Assembly: GCA_012934845.2 (NCBI GenBank)
Contig: WNNJ02000598.1
Span: forward strand, 186,001-250,000
Reading direction: 5' to 3'
DNA: 64,000 nucleotides
Source: Pomphorhynchus laevis
Taxonomy: Eukaryota > Acanthocephala > Palaeacanthocephala > Echinorhynchida > Pomphorhynchidae
A program made the translations under genes and the position numbers. Below are positions 1-10,519 of this stretch, piece after piece (the stretch's first letter is position 1; every line of letters starts with the position of its first letter). The notes beneath the pieces were generated by a model that saw nothing but the letters and a program-made list of their open reading frames with translations, did not search any database and was not told where the DNA came from.

Positions 1-796
1 TAAACTAACTCCCCCATAGCAGAATTACTTCATAGCAAAATAATAATACTTTATAGCATAAGTATTTTTCAAAATTCAAATAAATTAGATCATAAAATTC
101 GATTTATGAAACGAATCTCGACGTTTGCTAAGAGAATAAAAATGTCATTCACATTTTGTAGAAAACACAATACTGATGTTAACAAACAAGTATTAAAAAA
201 TCTCGAAGTGAAACACATTATTATTGTGTATGTCTAATACGATTCGTAAAATTGTCTAATTCATTTAATACCTTTATATGAAAGTTGCAGAGACTACAGA
301 AAGAGATTTGTAGACATTGTCCTCTTATGATGTTCGTAGCTTGTTGCGAAGTGTAATCAAAGATATGACAATGCGGCCATTGTTGCAATTTACATTTCGA
401 ACGCAACAAGATAATAATCAAACTGATATCACACTTTTTAATATACCGAAGGTAAGTCTATAAATTGCTTCTAATAAGATAATCTGAAAATTTTTGTTAT
501 ATTGTTTTTGAGATTTGTAATCGCTATATTACTGTTAGAAGTACCGATGGTGTCCATAATAATAAAACTATTGTAAAAATCAATTTAATATTAATTTTAT
601 ATAATATTATATAAAATATTTATATTATATAAATTTATATAATTATATAATATTGATATTATAAAATATATATCAAGTTTATTTTATAAAACAAATATTT
701 TATAAAATATTTTTAGCAAACATACGAAAGAAATTCAAACACTTATAAGTTTCAAACATAAGTGATACCATTCCGCGTGAATTATGTAAACAATAT
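1..796. other. AT-rich intergenic sequence
   Basis: No credible gene or RNA is visible. The only reading frame of any length (221-421, minus) has random-looking composition and no recognisable domain. Positions 590-715 are almost pure A/T with short TATAT/ATAAA runs. Confidence 0.6.
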
Positions 797-824
797 TTTT
801 AGCCAGACGCGAAAGAACGACGAT

Positions 825-866
825 AACAGTATTTGATACCGTTTCGTCATCACTATGACTCATCAG
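825..866 (-). ncRNA. Hammerhead-ribozyme-like core, left arm
   Basis: On the minus strand the order is CTGATGA (866-860), a 5-bp hairpin GTCAT-AGTG-ATGAC, then GAAA. A 7-bp hairpin ACGGTAT-CAA-ATACTGT with one G-T pair follows, then T at the H17 position, giving a GUU cleavage triplet. These are the conserved boxes and stems II and III of a type I hammerhead in the right order and spacing. I could not pair a convincing stem I between the sequence before CTGATGA and ATCGTCG after the cleavage site, so activity is uncertain. Hammerheads of this type are known in Penelope-like retroelements and in schistosome SINE-like repeats. Confidence 0.7.
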
Positions 867-1015
867 TGCCAGATCCTTCCCACTGATGGATGCAGAGGAG
901 GACTAGCCGACAACAAGAAACAATTCATGCGCATGAGGTACTAGAACATGCACATGATTTGTTTCTTGCCGTCTGCTAGTCCTACTCTGCATCCAGCAGT
1001 GGAAGGGATCTGTCA

Positions 1016-1057
1016 ATGATGAGTCATAGTGATGACGAAACGGTATTAAATACTGTT
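1016..1057 (+). ncRNA. Hammerhead-ribozyme-like core, right arm
   Basis: This is the mirror copy of the left-arm core. Stem II (GTCAT-AGTG-ATGAC), GAAA and stem III (ACGGTAT-TAA-ATACTGT) are kept. The first base of the CTGATGA box is A (ATGATGA), a substitution of an invariant catalytic-core C, so this copy is probably inactive. Confidence 0.6.
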
Positions 1058-1086
1058 ATCGTCGTTCTTTCGCGTATGGCTTAAAA

Positions 1087-1626
1087 GATTCTTTACTTAT
1101 AAGTTTATTTTATATAGTAAACATTTATGAGCTCATCTATATTACGGGTTTGAAATAAAAAACCGACTTACCCAGGATTATGATTTTATTAGATAATTAC
1201 ATGTATTTGAATTGCAATTATATGTAATTTGCATATTTGACAAACTGTTTTTGATAAAACAAAATTCAGATCTTATTTGTAAGATTTATCGACTATAATT
1301 CAGCACTTATCGATAAATTGTAATCAGATAGTATTTTTATTTCAAAAAGCAAAATGCTTTCTGAAAATATCTAACAAGCAAAATCCAAAATTTTGTTTTC
1401 TCAGTTAGGGATCATATTTTTATAACTAGAATAATCAATATATACTATATATTAATAAACATTAATATTCATTCGTATTACCTCGTTTTCGCGCCCTTTT
1501 CGTTATTACGGACGAAAATAAAACGGACACAATTAAAAAGTAGCACTAAGCAACTTGATACGGATCTAGATACAAAAAGCTGATTACCTTATTTATTGCT
1601 AATTCCAGGATAAGATAACAATTAAA
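1087..1626. other. Intergenic sequence upstream of the Cys/His-rich ORF
   Basis: AT-rich and without recognisable elements. It precedes the ORF at 1627 and may contain its promoter, but no clear core promoter motif stands out. Confidence 0.4.
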
Positions 1627-2229
1627 ATGCAAAGTGGAATGTTCAACGATTATCAGAAAGAATTTCAGAAGCGTCTTAATAAACAGAAGGTCGAAAAGAA
1701 ACGCTTAAGATGCCCTGTTAAAGAAAATAAACATTCGTATCACTGTCGTGATATCTTAATGGACGTTCCCCGTAGGCAAGTTTTACCAACGAAATGTGAA
1801 AGGCTACAAATTGGCTGTATTCCATACAGCAGTAACCTAATCTGCAAAGATTACTTGCCTATTTGGATGACAGGTAATATATCAAATTTTATCAGTGAAA
1901 TGGCTTCAGAAAGGAATAGATCATGTGCATTATGGCATAGCCGCTATAACTATACCGACAGGGAAAAGTCGTATTGCTCACATTACGATCATTGCAATGC
2001 TCATTGTCAAATATTCTCGGATATAGCAAATAGAAAGTTAGATACACAGCTACACGATTTAGAGGATAGATATCACACTTCCTTATTAAAGCATTTTACA
2101 GTTAGTGGAAATGCAGAATACTGTTGTAAAGGTCCAGTTAGGCCACGATTAAAACATATTATGCGTGAAGTGTGTGGTCCAAGCGATACCGGCACAGCAA
2201 TTGTAAAGTTGTCACCAAACTTTAAATAG
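1627..2229 (+). CDS. Cys/His-rich protein of unknown function, 200 aa
   Basis: A single uninterrupted frame runs from ATG to TAG. The composition is that of a real protein rather than an AT-driven chance ORF. A lysine/arginine-rich N-terminus (residues 10-30, with KKRLRCPVK) is followed by many cysteines and histidines spread through the chain, including CSHYDHCNAHC around residues 118-128 and a CC pair near residue 167. No signal peptide or membrane segment is visible. The cysteine spacing does not match a zinc-finger class I know. A conserved-looking C-terminal stretch contains GPVRPRLKHIMREVCGP. Local sequence is less AT-rich than the flanks. It may be a complete single-exon gene or the main exon of one; I do not recognise the family. 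Confidence 0.6.
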   Translation: MQSGMFNDYQKEFQKRLNKQKVEKKRLRCPVKENKHSYHCRDILMDVPRRQVLPTKCERLQIGCIPYSSNLICKDYLPIWMTGNISNFISEMASERNRSCALWHSRYNYTDREKSYCSHYDHCNAHCQIFSDIANRKLDTQLHDLEDRYHTSLLKHFTVSGNAEYCCKGPVRPRLKHIMREVCGPSDTGTAIVKLSPNFK

Positions 2230-4440
2230 CAACAATAATGTTCATATCAATAATGTTCAATCAATATTTTAGATCAATTTTTATAAAAAATGATTGCAGT
2301 TCTTTGACATTCATACTTAGAATAATTCTAAAATAGAGTATATTGTTTGATAAAATATATATCGAAGCATGAAAATAGCTATAAATGTATTATTTTTGAT
2401 ATAAAATAATTTTATTTATCCTACAACATTAAAGAAATGCAGATATTATTCTTGCGCAAATAGTTTTTAGCAGTTTGTCTTCTTTAATACCAGCATATTA
2501 GTCGTGTTAATAGAAGAACGGCGAGCAAGAACAATAAATTTATTCAATAAATTTTCAAACGCTTCTGCAGTCATCACCATATCTGAAACAAGTAAAAAAA
2601 CCCTAATGCACAAATGAATATCAGAGAAAACGAATGAGGCAAATTAGCAATAAATTTCCAATGAACAAATTATTATTTAAATCTGTCCCTATCTAGTGTT
2701 TAAACATAATCAGAATTGTTTCCGTTAATTGTGCTAAGCTCTTAGTACAAACACCTCGAAAAAATGCGTTTTATAAATATTTTGGGAAATACGGCTTGCC
2801 TTTTTAAAGAAATGGACTGTTATGACTTAATGTGTGGATCAAGTGAGGCACTGACATTCTTAAATAAATCAACGTTTTACATACGCTACCTAATTCTAAT
2901 TAGTATACCCATCCCGGTTTGTCTGACGTATACTTATCAACAATCATCACATGAAATTTTATGCACTAATTCGTCTCTGTTCGTGTGAGGTTTCACTTTA
3001 AATTTAACAGGTGTGTCATTCACTTATTTGAAAGAGGATAAAACAAACGTTTGAATTTGCAATTTTTATTTTCATTAAAAACAGCTGCATTTATACAGAG
3101 TATTTCGATTCTGAAATATTTTGTAATGTGATGCGGTTGTCTCTAGTGCAGGTACGTGATATTGAATTGTAACAATATAAAATATCATATATGTAACAAC
3201 ATACAACAATTGACATAAGTATACACTCTGATACCGTAAGGGCTTTATATGATGTATACGAGCTCTGTAAAGTAGATGAACAAAAGCTATATTATAGCTT
3301 TTATAGACATAAACACGTTTCCTTTTATAAGTACTTTGCGTAATGATAAAATCCGAGTACAATAGGCCGAAATGAGTTTAATTGACTTATTGACACAGTC
3401 ACCCTTAGGATTTGAAGCGCAGTTGACTTCGATGAGCTGCGAATACAGCCTTCACTCTTACATGCTGAATAATGCTAGGAAATAATTCTACTAAATATGC
3501 CTAAGGAATGTAAAGCACCTGAAGTTAGCCAAACACATATACTAAAAAGAGTATTTTACCACATTACAGATCAGATAAGGACTGCAGCTTGTTCGTTATC
3601 GACTTGGAGTATCTCAAAATGGAGTATGCTTACCATCTATCAAACAAATGTTTATTTTTTTGCGCATCGTATCAATTTACTTGTGATATATTTGTGCTGG
3701 TCTGCTTAGAGATAGACCATTTCCAAATCCTAAATGTATGTGAAATTACTGTACTTTTGAACCCTTTATATTTAATAACTTAAATTATTGAGTATCATGA
3801 AATAGATCGAATCCAGTTGATATTTCGCTTACTAACTATCAGAATAATCAGAAATTATAATCAGATTTTGCTGATGCACGATGCATTAAATTTGTGATAT
3901 CAGTTTACGAACTTGGTCTGAAAAACCATCGTAGGGTTGTTTTGAATGACGGATCATTATAATCTTAAGGTCACAACCGCATAGAACAGAATTTTGACGA
4001 ATTCTGATCAACAAGATGTTAATCCTAATTATTTATTAAAATACATTACTTAGATTTAATATATTTACATTCAACTCACTTTTGAAATTTGTCGTGTTTA
4101 AAGATTTGATGATTTTGCTGGCAAATATAAAATCTGATGATTATTTAAAAAATAAGATACAAAATTATTTAAAAAATAGTACATTAGCGACAATATTGTA
4201 TTATTGCCAATGCATAAATTCAAAAATCATGATTTGTTTTACATAAAATATTTTTGAATGAAACATAGTCCGCTCACTTCATTATTAATATAAAGATTAT
4301 AATTGTAATTCAAATTGTAAAAATTGACTATAAATAGAAAATACATAAATATGATAATTCTGAGCTATATATTGATATATTTGCTGACGGCTTCACAAAT
4401 AACTTATACGGGCATCGATTTCATGAAATAAACTGTTGAA
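2230..4440. other. Intergenic sequence, no supported gene
   Basis: AT-rich sequence between the Cys/His-rich ORF and the secreted-protein ORF. An ATG-started frame at 2764-2988 (74 codons) encodes a hydrophobic segment with several cysteines but has no further support. Other frames here (3075-3362 minus, 3497-3783 plus) look like chance. No repeats of the families seen later were recognised. Confidence 0.45.
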
Positions 4441-4773
4441 TCACAAGTGTTTTTTGGGAGGGTCACATATTGCTAAAGCCTGTTTCATTGTTTTACCACT
4501 TTGCCGCTCACGAGACACACAACTAATCTGTTGATTAAATATATTACTACCAAAATAGCGTTCCGGTTTCTTTGTATCATGTGTTTTATGAGAAGTTCCG
4601 TACTTGTCACCTCGATGTTGTGAAGGAACACTAGGTGATTTTCCAGGCTGTTTTTTCCAGGGAATACTATTGCTTGAACTTTTAGGGGTAACTCTTATGA
4701 CATCACGAGCGTCGATAGAACGAAACTGTCCACTTATTGACAGAATGAAAAATACAGCTAAAAACAAATGCAT
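4441..4773 (-). CDS. Small secreted protein, 110 aa, unknown function
   Basis: The frame begins with a textbook signal peptide: MHLFLAVFFILSISG is a short start, a hydrophobic core and small residues, with likely cleavage near residues 15-22. The mature part is about 88-95 residues, strongly basic and hydrophilic, rich in Lys, Ser, Pro and Gly. It has two cysteines, one near residue 84 (ISCVS) and one near residue 103 (ICDPP). Lys-Lys and Lys-Lys-Pro sites could be processing sites of a peptide precursor, but no repeated peptide is present. The family is not recognised. It is plausibly a secreted effector-like or precursor protein, or the first exon of a longer one. Confidence 0.5.
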   Translation of the reverse strand: MHLFLAVFFILSISGQFRSIDARDVIRVTPKSSSNSIPWKKQPGKSPSVPSQHRGDKYGTSHKTHDTKKPERYFGSNIFNQQISCVSRERQSGKTMKQALAICDPPKKHL

Positions 4774-4910
4774 TGTTTAAATATTAAATATCGAATATAT
4801 TGACTTTATTTATTTTTTTATTTAAACTTCTAGTAAAATAAATAACGATAAATATAAATCGTAATTTTCTACAATTCTAAAGCAGGATATTAATAAAACA
4901 ATTTTTTTTA

Positions 4911-4998
4911 TATTTTCGTAGCTGCTGAAAACATCATCAGAAAAAAAAACGATGCTGACGTTTTGATTTTGATGATTCTAGCAGCTAGCGAAATGTAA
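4911..4998. repeat. Short foldback with TGATGA ... CGAAA on both arms
   Basis: The left arm, read on the minus strand, is CTGATGA, a spacer containing CAGCAGCTA, then CGAAAATATA. The right arm, read on the plus strand, is TGATGATT, the self-pairing CTAG-CAG-CTAG, then CGAAATG. The two halves are reverse-complementary in outline with a short A-rich and GATGCTGACG centre. This resembles the ends of hammerhead-bearing retroelements, but no complete ribozyme can be drawn. Confidence 0.5.
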
Positions 4999-6629
4999 AA
5001 ATAAATTAGTATTTTTTGATCGTGCTCGAAAATTCCTAATTAATAAATGTATCAACATCAGTTACTTTTAATAAATCTAAATGAACAGCAAGTTAAATAC
5101 TAGAATATTAATTTTATAAATTTAACGAACGAATAAATTAGTTTTATTCCAAAGACTACAATATTTCGATAGCTACTGAAATAAAATTTCCAGGAACATC
5201 TCACGAATTTTATTCAAATAGAATAAACTGCTTGAAAATAAACTATTAGAAAATAAAAACTACAAACAAATTAAACTGTTAGTAATTTTCCTAAATAAAT
5301 ATGATAGCAGTAACTATTGAAATATTGTGCCAATTTTTTGAATAAAATTAATGTCTTAGTTCCTGTAAATTTATAAAACTATAAGAAATAAATGTATATT
5401 TTCAATAGAATATTAATACAAAATCACATCTATATAAGTTTACTCGTAGAATATTAGTTTACTTGTAGCTTTTGTTGAGAATGAGCTATGAAGATAATTT
5501 GTTTACAGTGTTACTGCACGATCAACCAAGCATAATACTAGTTTGATGAAATCTGTATTATTTTAAAATTAGGTTCATATGGTCTTTAATGTTAAATATT
5601 TATAGAATGACACATGTAAAAATTAAAATTAATTCGTCTATATTTCACGGACTGCTATTGACTGGGTCAGAATATAATTCATTTTTGAAATGTTTAAGCC
5701 ATTTTTATAACAAATTAGCATGTCTATTACTTCTGACCAACAAATGATGTTTTTATGCTTTACTGAGTGATAAAATAATAGGAAGCAATGCAAATTGGGG
5801 GCATACACACTGAATAAAATAAAATTAAAATGTTAAAAACGGCGTGAATTACTATTTTAGAAATAAACGTTAACAACAATATCACACAATAAATTTCAGC
5901 ACATTGTAATTTATTTAATATTTTAATACAACATCTGTATTACTATTTAAATTCTTAGAAATAAGTCTAATAGGCTTCATTGCCAACCATCAATTCAAGC
6001 TTATATATATTAATGTACAACTGGGCTTATAGCAATGATTAGGCTTCAATTTTAAATTTAATGTAAATAAAAAATTTTATGTTAAATGCGACAATTTTCT
6101 TGTTCGCTTGATATATTGTTTTATTTTACGGATTTCCTAAAACGAGTGATCCAAATATCATTTATGCATAATCCAATAAATAACAATTATAAATTTGAAC
6201 AAAAAAATTGCTCTGCATTTTTGGTTTTGCATTTAGCTTTTTGTCACACAAAGTGTGAAATGCTAATTCATTATTGATTTTAAACACTCCTTCTCGATGT
6301 ATCTTTTACCTGACATAATCGTTTTATTTATTAAGAACAGTGAATGGACAACAGAAATTTTTCACATTTAAATGCGATGATACAATATAAGGAGTGGGAT
6401 TCATTTTTTGGAAAGTATACGTATTTAAAATGTTGTATAGGGATCTCCTACTTTAAACATTTAAAAGTGGTAATTTATTTATACGATAAATAAATTAATA
6501 ATAAAAATAAATAATTATAAATAATAAAAAACAGATTTTAAACAATTAATATTTATATAACGATAACATTTTTTATTAAAATTAAAAATTAAAGTCAATA
6601 TTTATGAATAGAATAATAAATAAAAAACG
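4999..6629. other. AT-rich intergenic sequence with one imperfect inverted repeat
   Basis: No gene is recognised. The sequences around 5155-5185 (CAATATTTCGATAGCTACTG) and 5303-5333 (CAGTAACTATTGAAATATTG) are inverted relative to each other and resemble the foldback at 57014-57113. The rest is A/T-rich, including a long AATAATAAAT-type stretch at 6480-6620. Confidence 0.45.
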
Positions 6630-7460
6630 ATGGATCTGAATAAGGATTTGAGGTCATCAGGAGGATCTGCTATGATATCAGGTTTCGGATCATATTCCAC
6701 GACCCAACATAGTAGTGGGGCCAAATACATGCCAATGGCGTATTTCCTCTGATGAAATTTGATTACCTAGTGGAATATCTTTTACTAGTACATAGTATAT
6801 TATTTACTATGCATAAAAAGATTTTCAGCTCAATAGTTCAAATTTATTTTTAACAATATTTTGTTGCTTTATATATTTTACTATTGCATGTTTGATTTTA
6901 TGTTTATAGTAACCTAGTTTAAAATATGTATCAATTAAATTATTTAAATGATTTTGAAGAAAGCCAATATCATTACAAATTGTTGCAATTCTTAAAATTT
7001 CATTATTTAATGTATTATATTTTATATTATATGGTATGCATGAATGTTCATGAAAAAATATGTTTCTTGTATATGTACTCTTTAATCTTATATTATTCAG
7101 TCTAGATTATTTTATTCGTATATTATTTATTAGTCAACTCAGAAATTGATTTTTATTTTTAATTTTAACTTTATATAAATATTAATCGTATAAAATCTTT
7201 TACAATTATATATTGTTTATAATTATTTATCTTTATTTTTAATTTATATATAGTATAAATTTATTAGACTCAGTTAGCTTATATTATATATACCAATATT
7301 ACTGATTTAATACTAAAATATTGTTTTATACCTTTTAATAAGTATTTTATTCATATAGACAGAGAGTGGTTTTAACGTACATTTTTAAAAGCAATACATA
7401 TGAACCTAGGTTTTATTGGATTTTTATGTAATTTTGGATTCCAATCTTTATAGTCTTAAT
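6630..7460. mobile_element. Rearranged copy of the AT-rich PLE-type element
   Basis: The terminal module found in the other copies (GAGGTCATCAGGAGG, then GTTTCGG, CCCAACATAG and GCCAAATACATG) lies at 6650-6760. Sequence matching the 3' coding part of the copy at 10.7-12.3 kb follows at 6830-7080. A terminal AT-rich tail in the opposite sense ends in GACTCAGTTAGC near 7268. A piece matching the middle of the RT gene (ATTTTATTCATATAGACAG and ATTGGATTTTTATGTAATT) lies at 7340-7450. The order shows internal deletion and inversion; no frame is open. Confidence 0.7.
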
Positions 7461-8500
7461 AGTATTCTTATCTTCTTTGATAATATTGTATTCAATCGCT
7501 TTAATTACATGTGCTAAGCAACTAAATGAACTCTTTGATCACTGAGGTCAAGAATATAGAACTGCAGGTTCGTATTCCATCATTTTCAAAATGATGTATT
7601 ATATATAATACTTTAAAAGGTTTGGCTTACGAATCTTGCATGCTAAAATTCAAACTAATTTCTCAACAGAAATGAACTAAATATTTATATAATTTCAGCT
7701 AGACTTCGTTGTATAATTATTTAGAGAAAAATCAAAAGTGTACCTGTGAGCAATCGAAATATGGTAAGTGCTTGCATCCTGTTATTTTGTTTTTCAAAAA
7801 TTGAAGACAAAGAATATTTTCAGATGAAATCACAAGTAGCAGCAGATATTTAAATGCCAATTTAGATCCTTACTAGCTTATCGATTACTGATGCAATATG
7901 TTGTTTATTGCTGTTGCATTTTTGATTCCTAATTATAAAAGACAGAAACAACGTGTTTTTCTTCTGGTGATTTAGCATATCTGCTGCAGAAGTTAAATAA
8001 CGGCTGATGTGAATCCACACCACGGATACTAATAACATCAGTGTGTTTATCTTTCAACCATAAGTTGTTTTGACTTTTATTCTGCAATATTTAACATGTA
8101 AAACAGACATTTTTTGTTTCTGATATCAATATAGCCTTTTTGATTACTATTAATGAAGTTTTTAATTCTAGGTAATTGCCTAGAATGAATGACAGTCGAT
8201 AGGTACTGTTTAGAATATAAATTACAAAACAACATTTATGCGCATCGATACAGGAATTACAAAAAAATGATGGCAGTAGCTGTCTGATTTCTAAGTCAAT
8301 GACATATTAAATATCGATATTTGCGCTAATCGACTTGTAAATATCTAGGTGCATACATACAGAACAAATATTACTTTGTGTTTAGTCAATAGAAAAAACA
8401 TAACACACCGTTTATATTGCATAACAATGAATTCACATCATGTATCATACAATTAAAGGGGCTTTTCTGATTTTTATTTACAAGGAATATTTTATAAAGA
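7461..8500. other. Intergenic sequence, nothing recognised
   Basis: AT-rich sequence between two degenerate element copies. No ORF, RNA gene or repeat could be supported. Confidence 0.4.
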
Positions 8501-8519
8501 GAAAATTTTATTTTATGTT

Positions 8520-9500
8520 AAAACGTAGACTCAGTTAGCTGATTTTATTTATGTTTTGAAATTCTGTTTCATTTTATACTCAAGCAGATTGTTCAATTCT
8601 AGAAGCTGAGCAGTTTAAGATTCGATGTCATCAAGAGAAGCTGCAATGTTGTCAGGTATCGGTCACAATTTTTCAACCCAACGAAGCTACGTGGCCAAAT
8701 ACGTGCAAATGACGTATTTCCTCTGATGAAATTTGATTATCTAGCATAATACTTTATTGTAATGCAGAATATATTATTTGCTATCCATCCATAAAAATTT
8801 TCTACTTTAAAGGTTAAATTTATTTTTATTATACTTTGATAATTTATATATTTTATAATTTTTGCTTGATTTTATTTTTATAGTTTAAAATATGTATCAA
8901 CTAAACAATTAGAATGAATTTTACATATTACGGAAATAGGTCAAATTTAGTAATTTAATGTATTATATTTAATATTATATAGTATGCATGAGTGCTCATG
9001 CAAACATGTTTCTTGTGAATTTAAATATGTCATCTTTACGATATAAATTAATATTAGTTTTAGTTAATGTTAATTTAATTCATATCTATATATACACCTT
9101 CTTTATCATTGATATTGGTTTTGTTAAGAATAAGGCTTTTTGGATTAATGTGCTCACTAATTGAATAAATATTATTAGAATTAAATACATATATTATCAA
9201 TGTATCGAAACATATATTTCATATATTTATATTGTTTAGATTCAGTTTTTTACACAGTTATGAACAAATTCATATTCTATAAAGCTTAAAAACAAGTCAG
9301 CTATAATTGGGCTACTATTACCTCCCATTAGAACACCTTTTACTTGTCTAAATATAGATGTCCCTACTTTTAAATAATTTTGATTTATCAAAATATTTAA
9401 GGATTATATAAATTCAATTTTATACATTTATTTATATTTACTTGATGATTAAATTTTTTGGATAGGCGTTATATTTATTATAACAGATAAACTCGTTTTA
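8520..9500 (-). mobile_element. Degenerate second copy of the AT-rich PLE-type element
   Basis: An inverted terminal tail (GACTCAGTTAGCTGATTTT at 8529) is followed by the terminal module (8620-8745: GCCAAATACGTGCAAATGACG then CCTCTGATGAAAT). Sequence collinear with the minus-strand RT gene copy at 10.8-11.7 kb follows, for example the complement of the YIDD region near 9190-9220. It is more diverged than the third copy and has many stops. Confidence 0.7.
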
Positions 9501-10515
9501 TTTGCATGTATATGCACTCAATAATAAAATATGCAATCCAGATAAAATGTACAATCCAAAGCGGAACATGAAGCTAAATGTTGCAAATACAGAGGCCTCG
9601 ACCCAAGCCTGTATTGGAAAATAAAATTTTCCTCCTTTTTTTGATCCAGCTTCAATAATTATTTACTAATATAATCTGTATGTATTTGAGTTTCAATTAT
9701 TTTATTTTCACTGATTCATTAAAAATTGCAGGTTAAATGTGCTTACAAAATATGATTACAAACTTAGAGTTGATACTTGCATCTGTTGTAATAGTAATTA
9801 AGTTATTCTTGTAAAAAGGTAATTGATATTTCTTATTATTGATAATAATATCTATTTATTGTGATCTTTTACCATATCTGCTTTATACTCAAAGAGAGCA
9901 AGATCAGAGACAGTTCGGTTGATATGTTTACTGTTTTATTTGAATATTGTAAATTGTTTTTAAAAAATAATTGAATTTAAAAAATATTAATAATATTTCC
10001 TCGAGGATTATCGGTAGCATCGAATAACTTAGTTAACACGAAAGAACTATTATCGTTAATGAATATCGAAACTACTACAAAATTACCTATAATATTTCAT
10101 CGACTTTCCGCGAAAAAAAGCAGATTCGCCTCATTAGATATTAATATATTATGATGAGACTCGTACAGTCTCATACGAGAGACTGCACGAGTCTCTCGTA
10201 CAGTCTATATTTATAGATGTTTATATATTTATATTTTATTTATAGATGATACTCTTTAAATCTAGACTTTTAAAAGATTCAGATAAATTTAACCATGTTT
10301 ACGTTAATCTGGATATCCCTCCCTCTAAGCGTGAAGCCAGAAGCTCCTTAGTTACCCAATTATGAGAGCAGAAACCTTGATCTCCTTCACGCTGATCGTG
10401 AAGGTGAAGCCAGAAGCTCCCTAGTTATCTACTTTGGAGAGCAGCACCTGGCTAATCTTACATTAACATTGTACATACGTAATAATCAAGTTATTCGCAT
10501 GAGATCACACAAGCA
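9501..10515. other. Intergenic sequence with a short direct repeat
   Basis: No gene was seen. GTGAAGCCAGAAGCTCC occurs twice, at 10331 and about 80 bases later at 10411, each followed by an AGTTA-containing segment and then GAGAGCAG. At 10150-10205 short inverted and direct copies of GAGACT/CTCGTACAGTCT overlap. The function is unknown. Confidence 0.5.
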
Positions 10516-10519
10516 ATCA

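Larger units (their letters stand above)
797..1086. repeat. Palindrome with a hammerhead-like core on each arm
   Basis: The left arm (about 797-938) is closely matched by the reverse complement of the right arm (about 945-1086). The arms differ by scattered substitutions and short indels, and the centre is about 10 bases. Each arm carries a hammerhead-type core reading outward, one on the minus strand and one on the plus strand. The structure resembles a foldback element or two element ends fused back to back. No protein is encoded. Similar palindromes occur elsewhere in the window. Confidence 0.85.

Noticed and set aside
2764-2988. 74-codon ORF with a hydrophobic segment
   Set aside because: Short, AT-driven, no domain, no supporting context.
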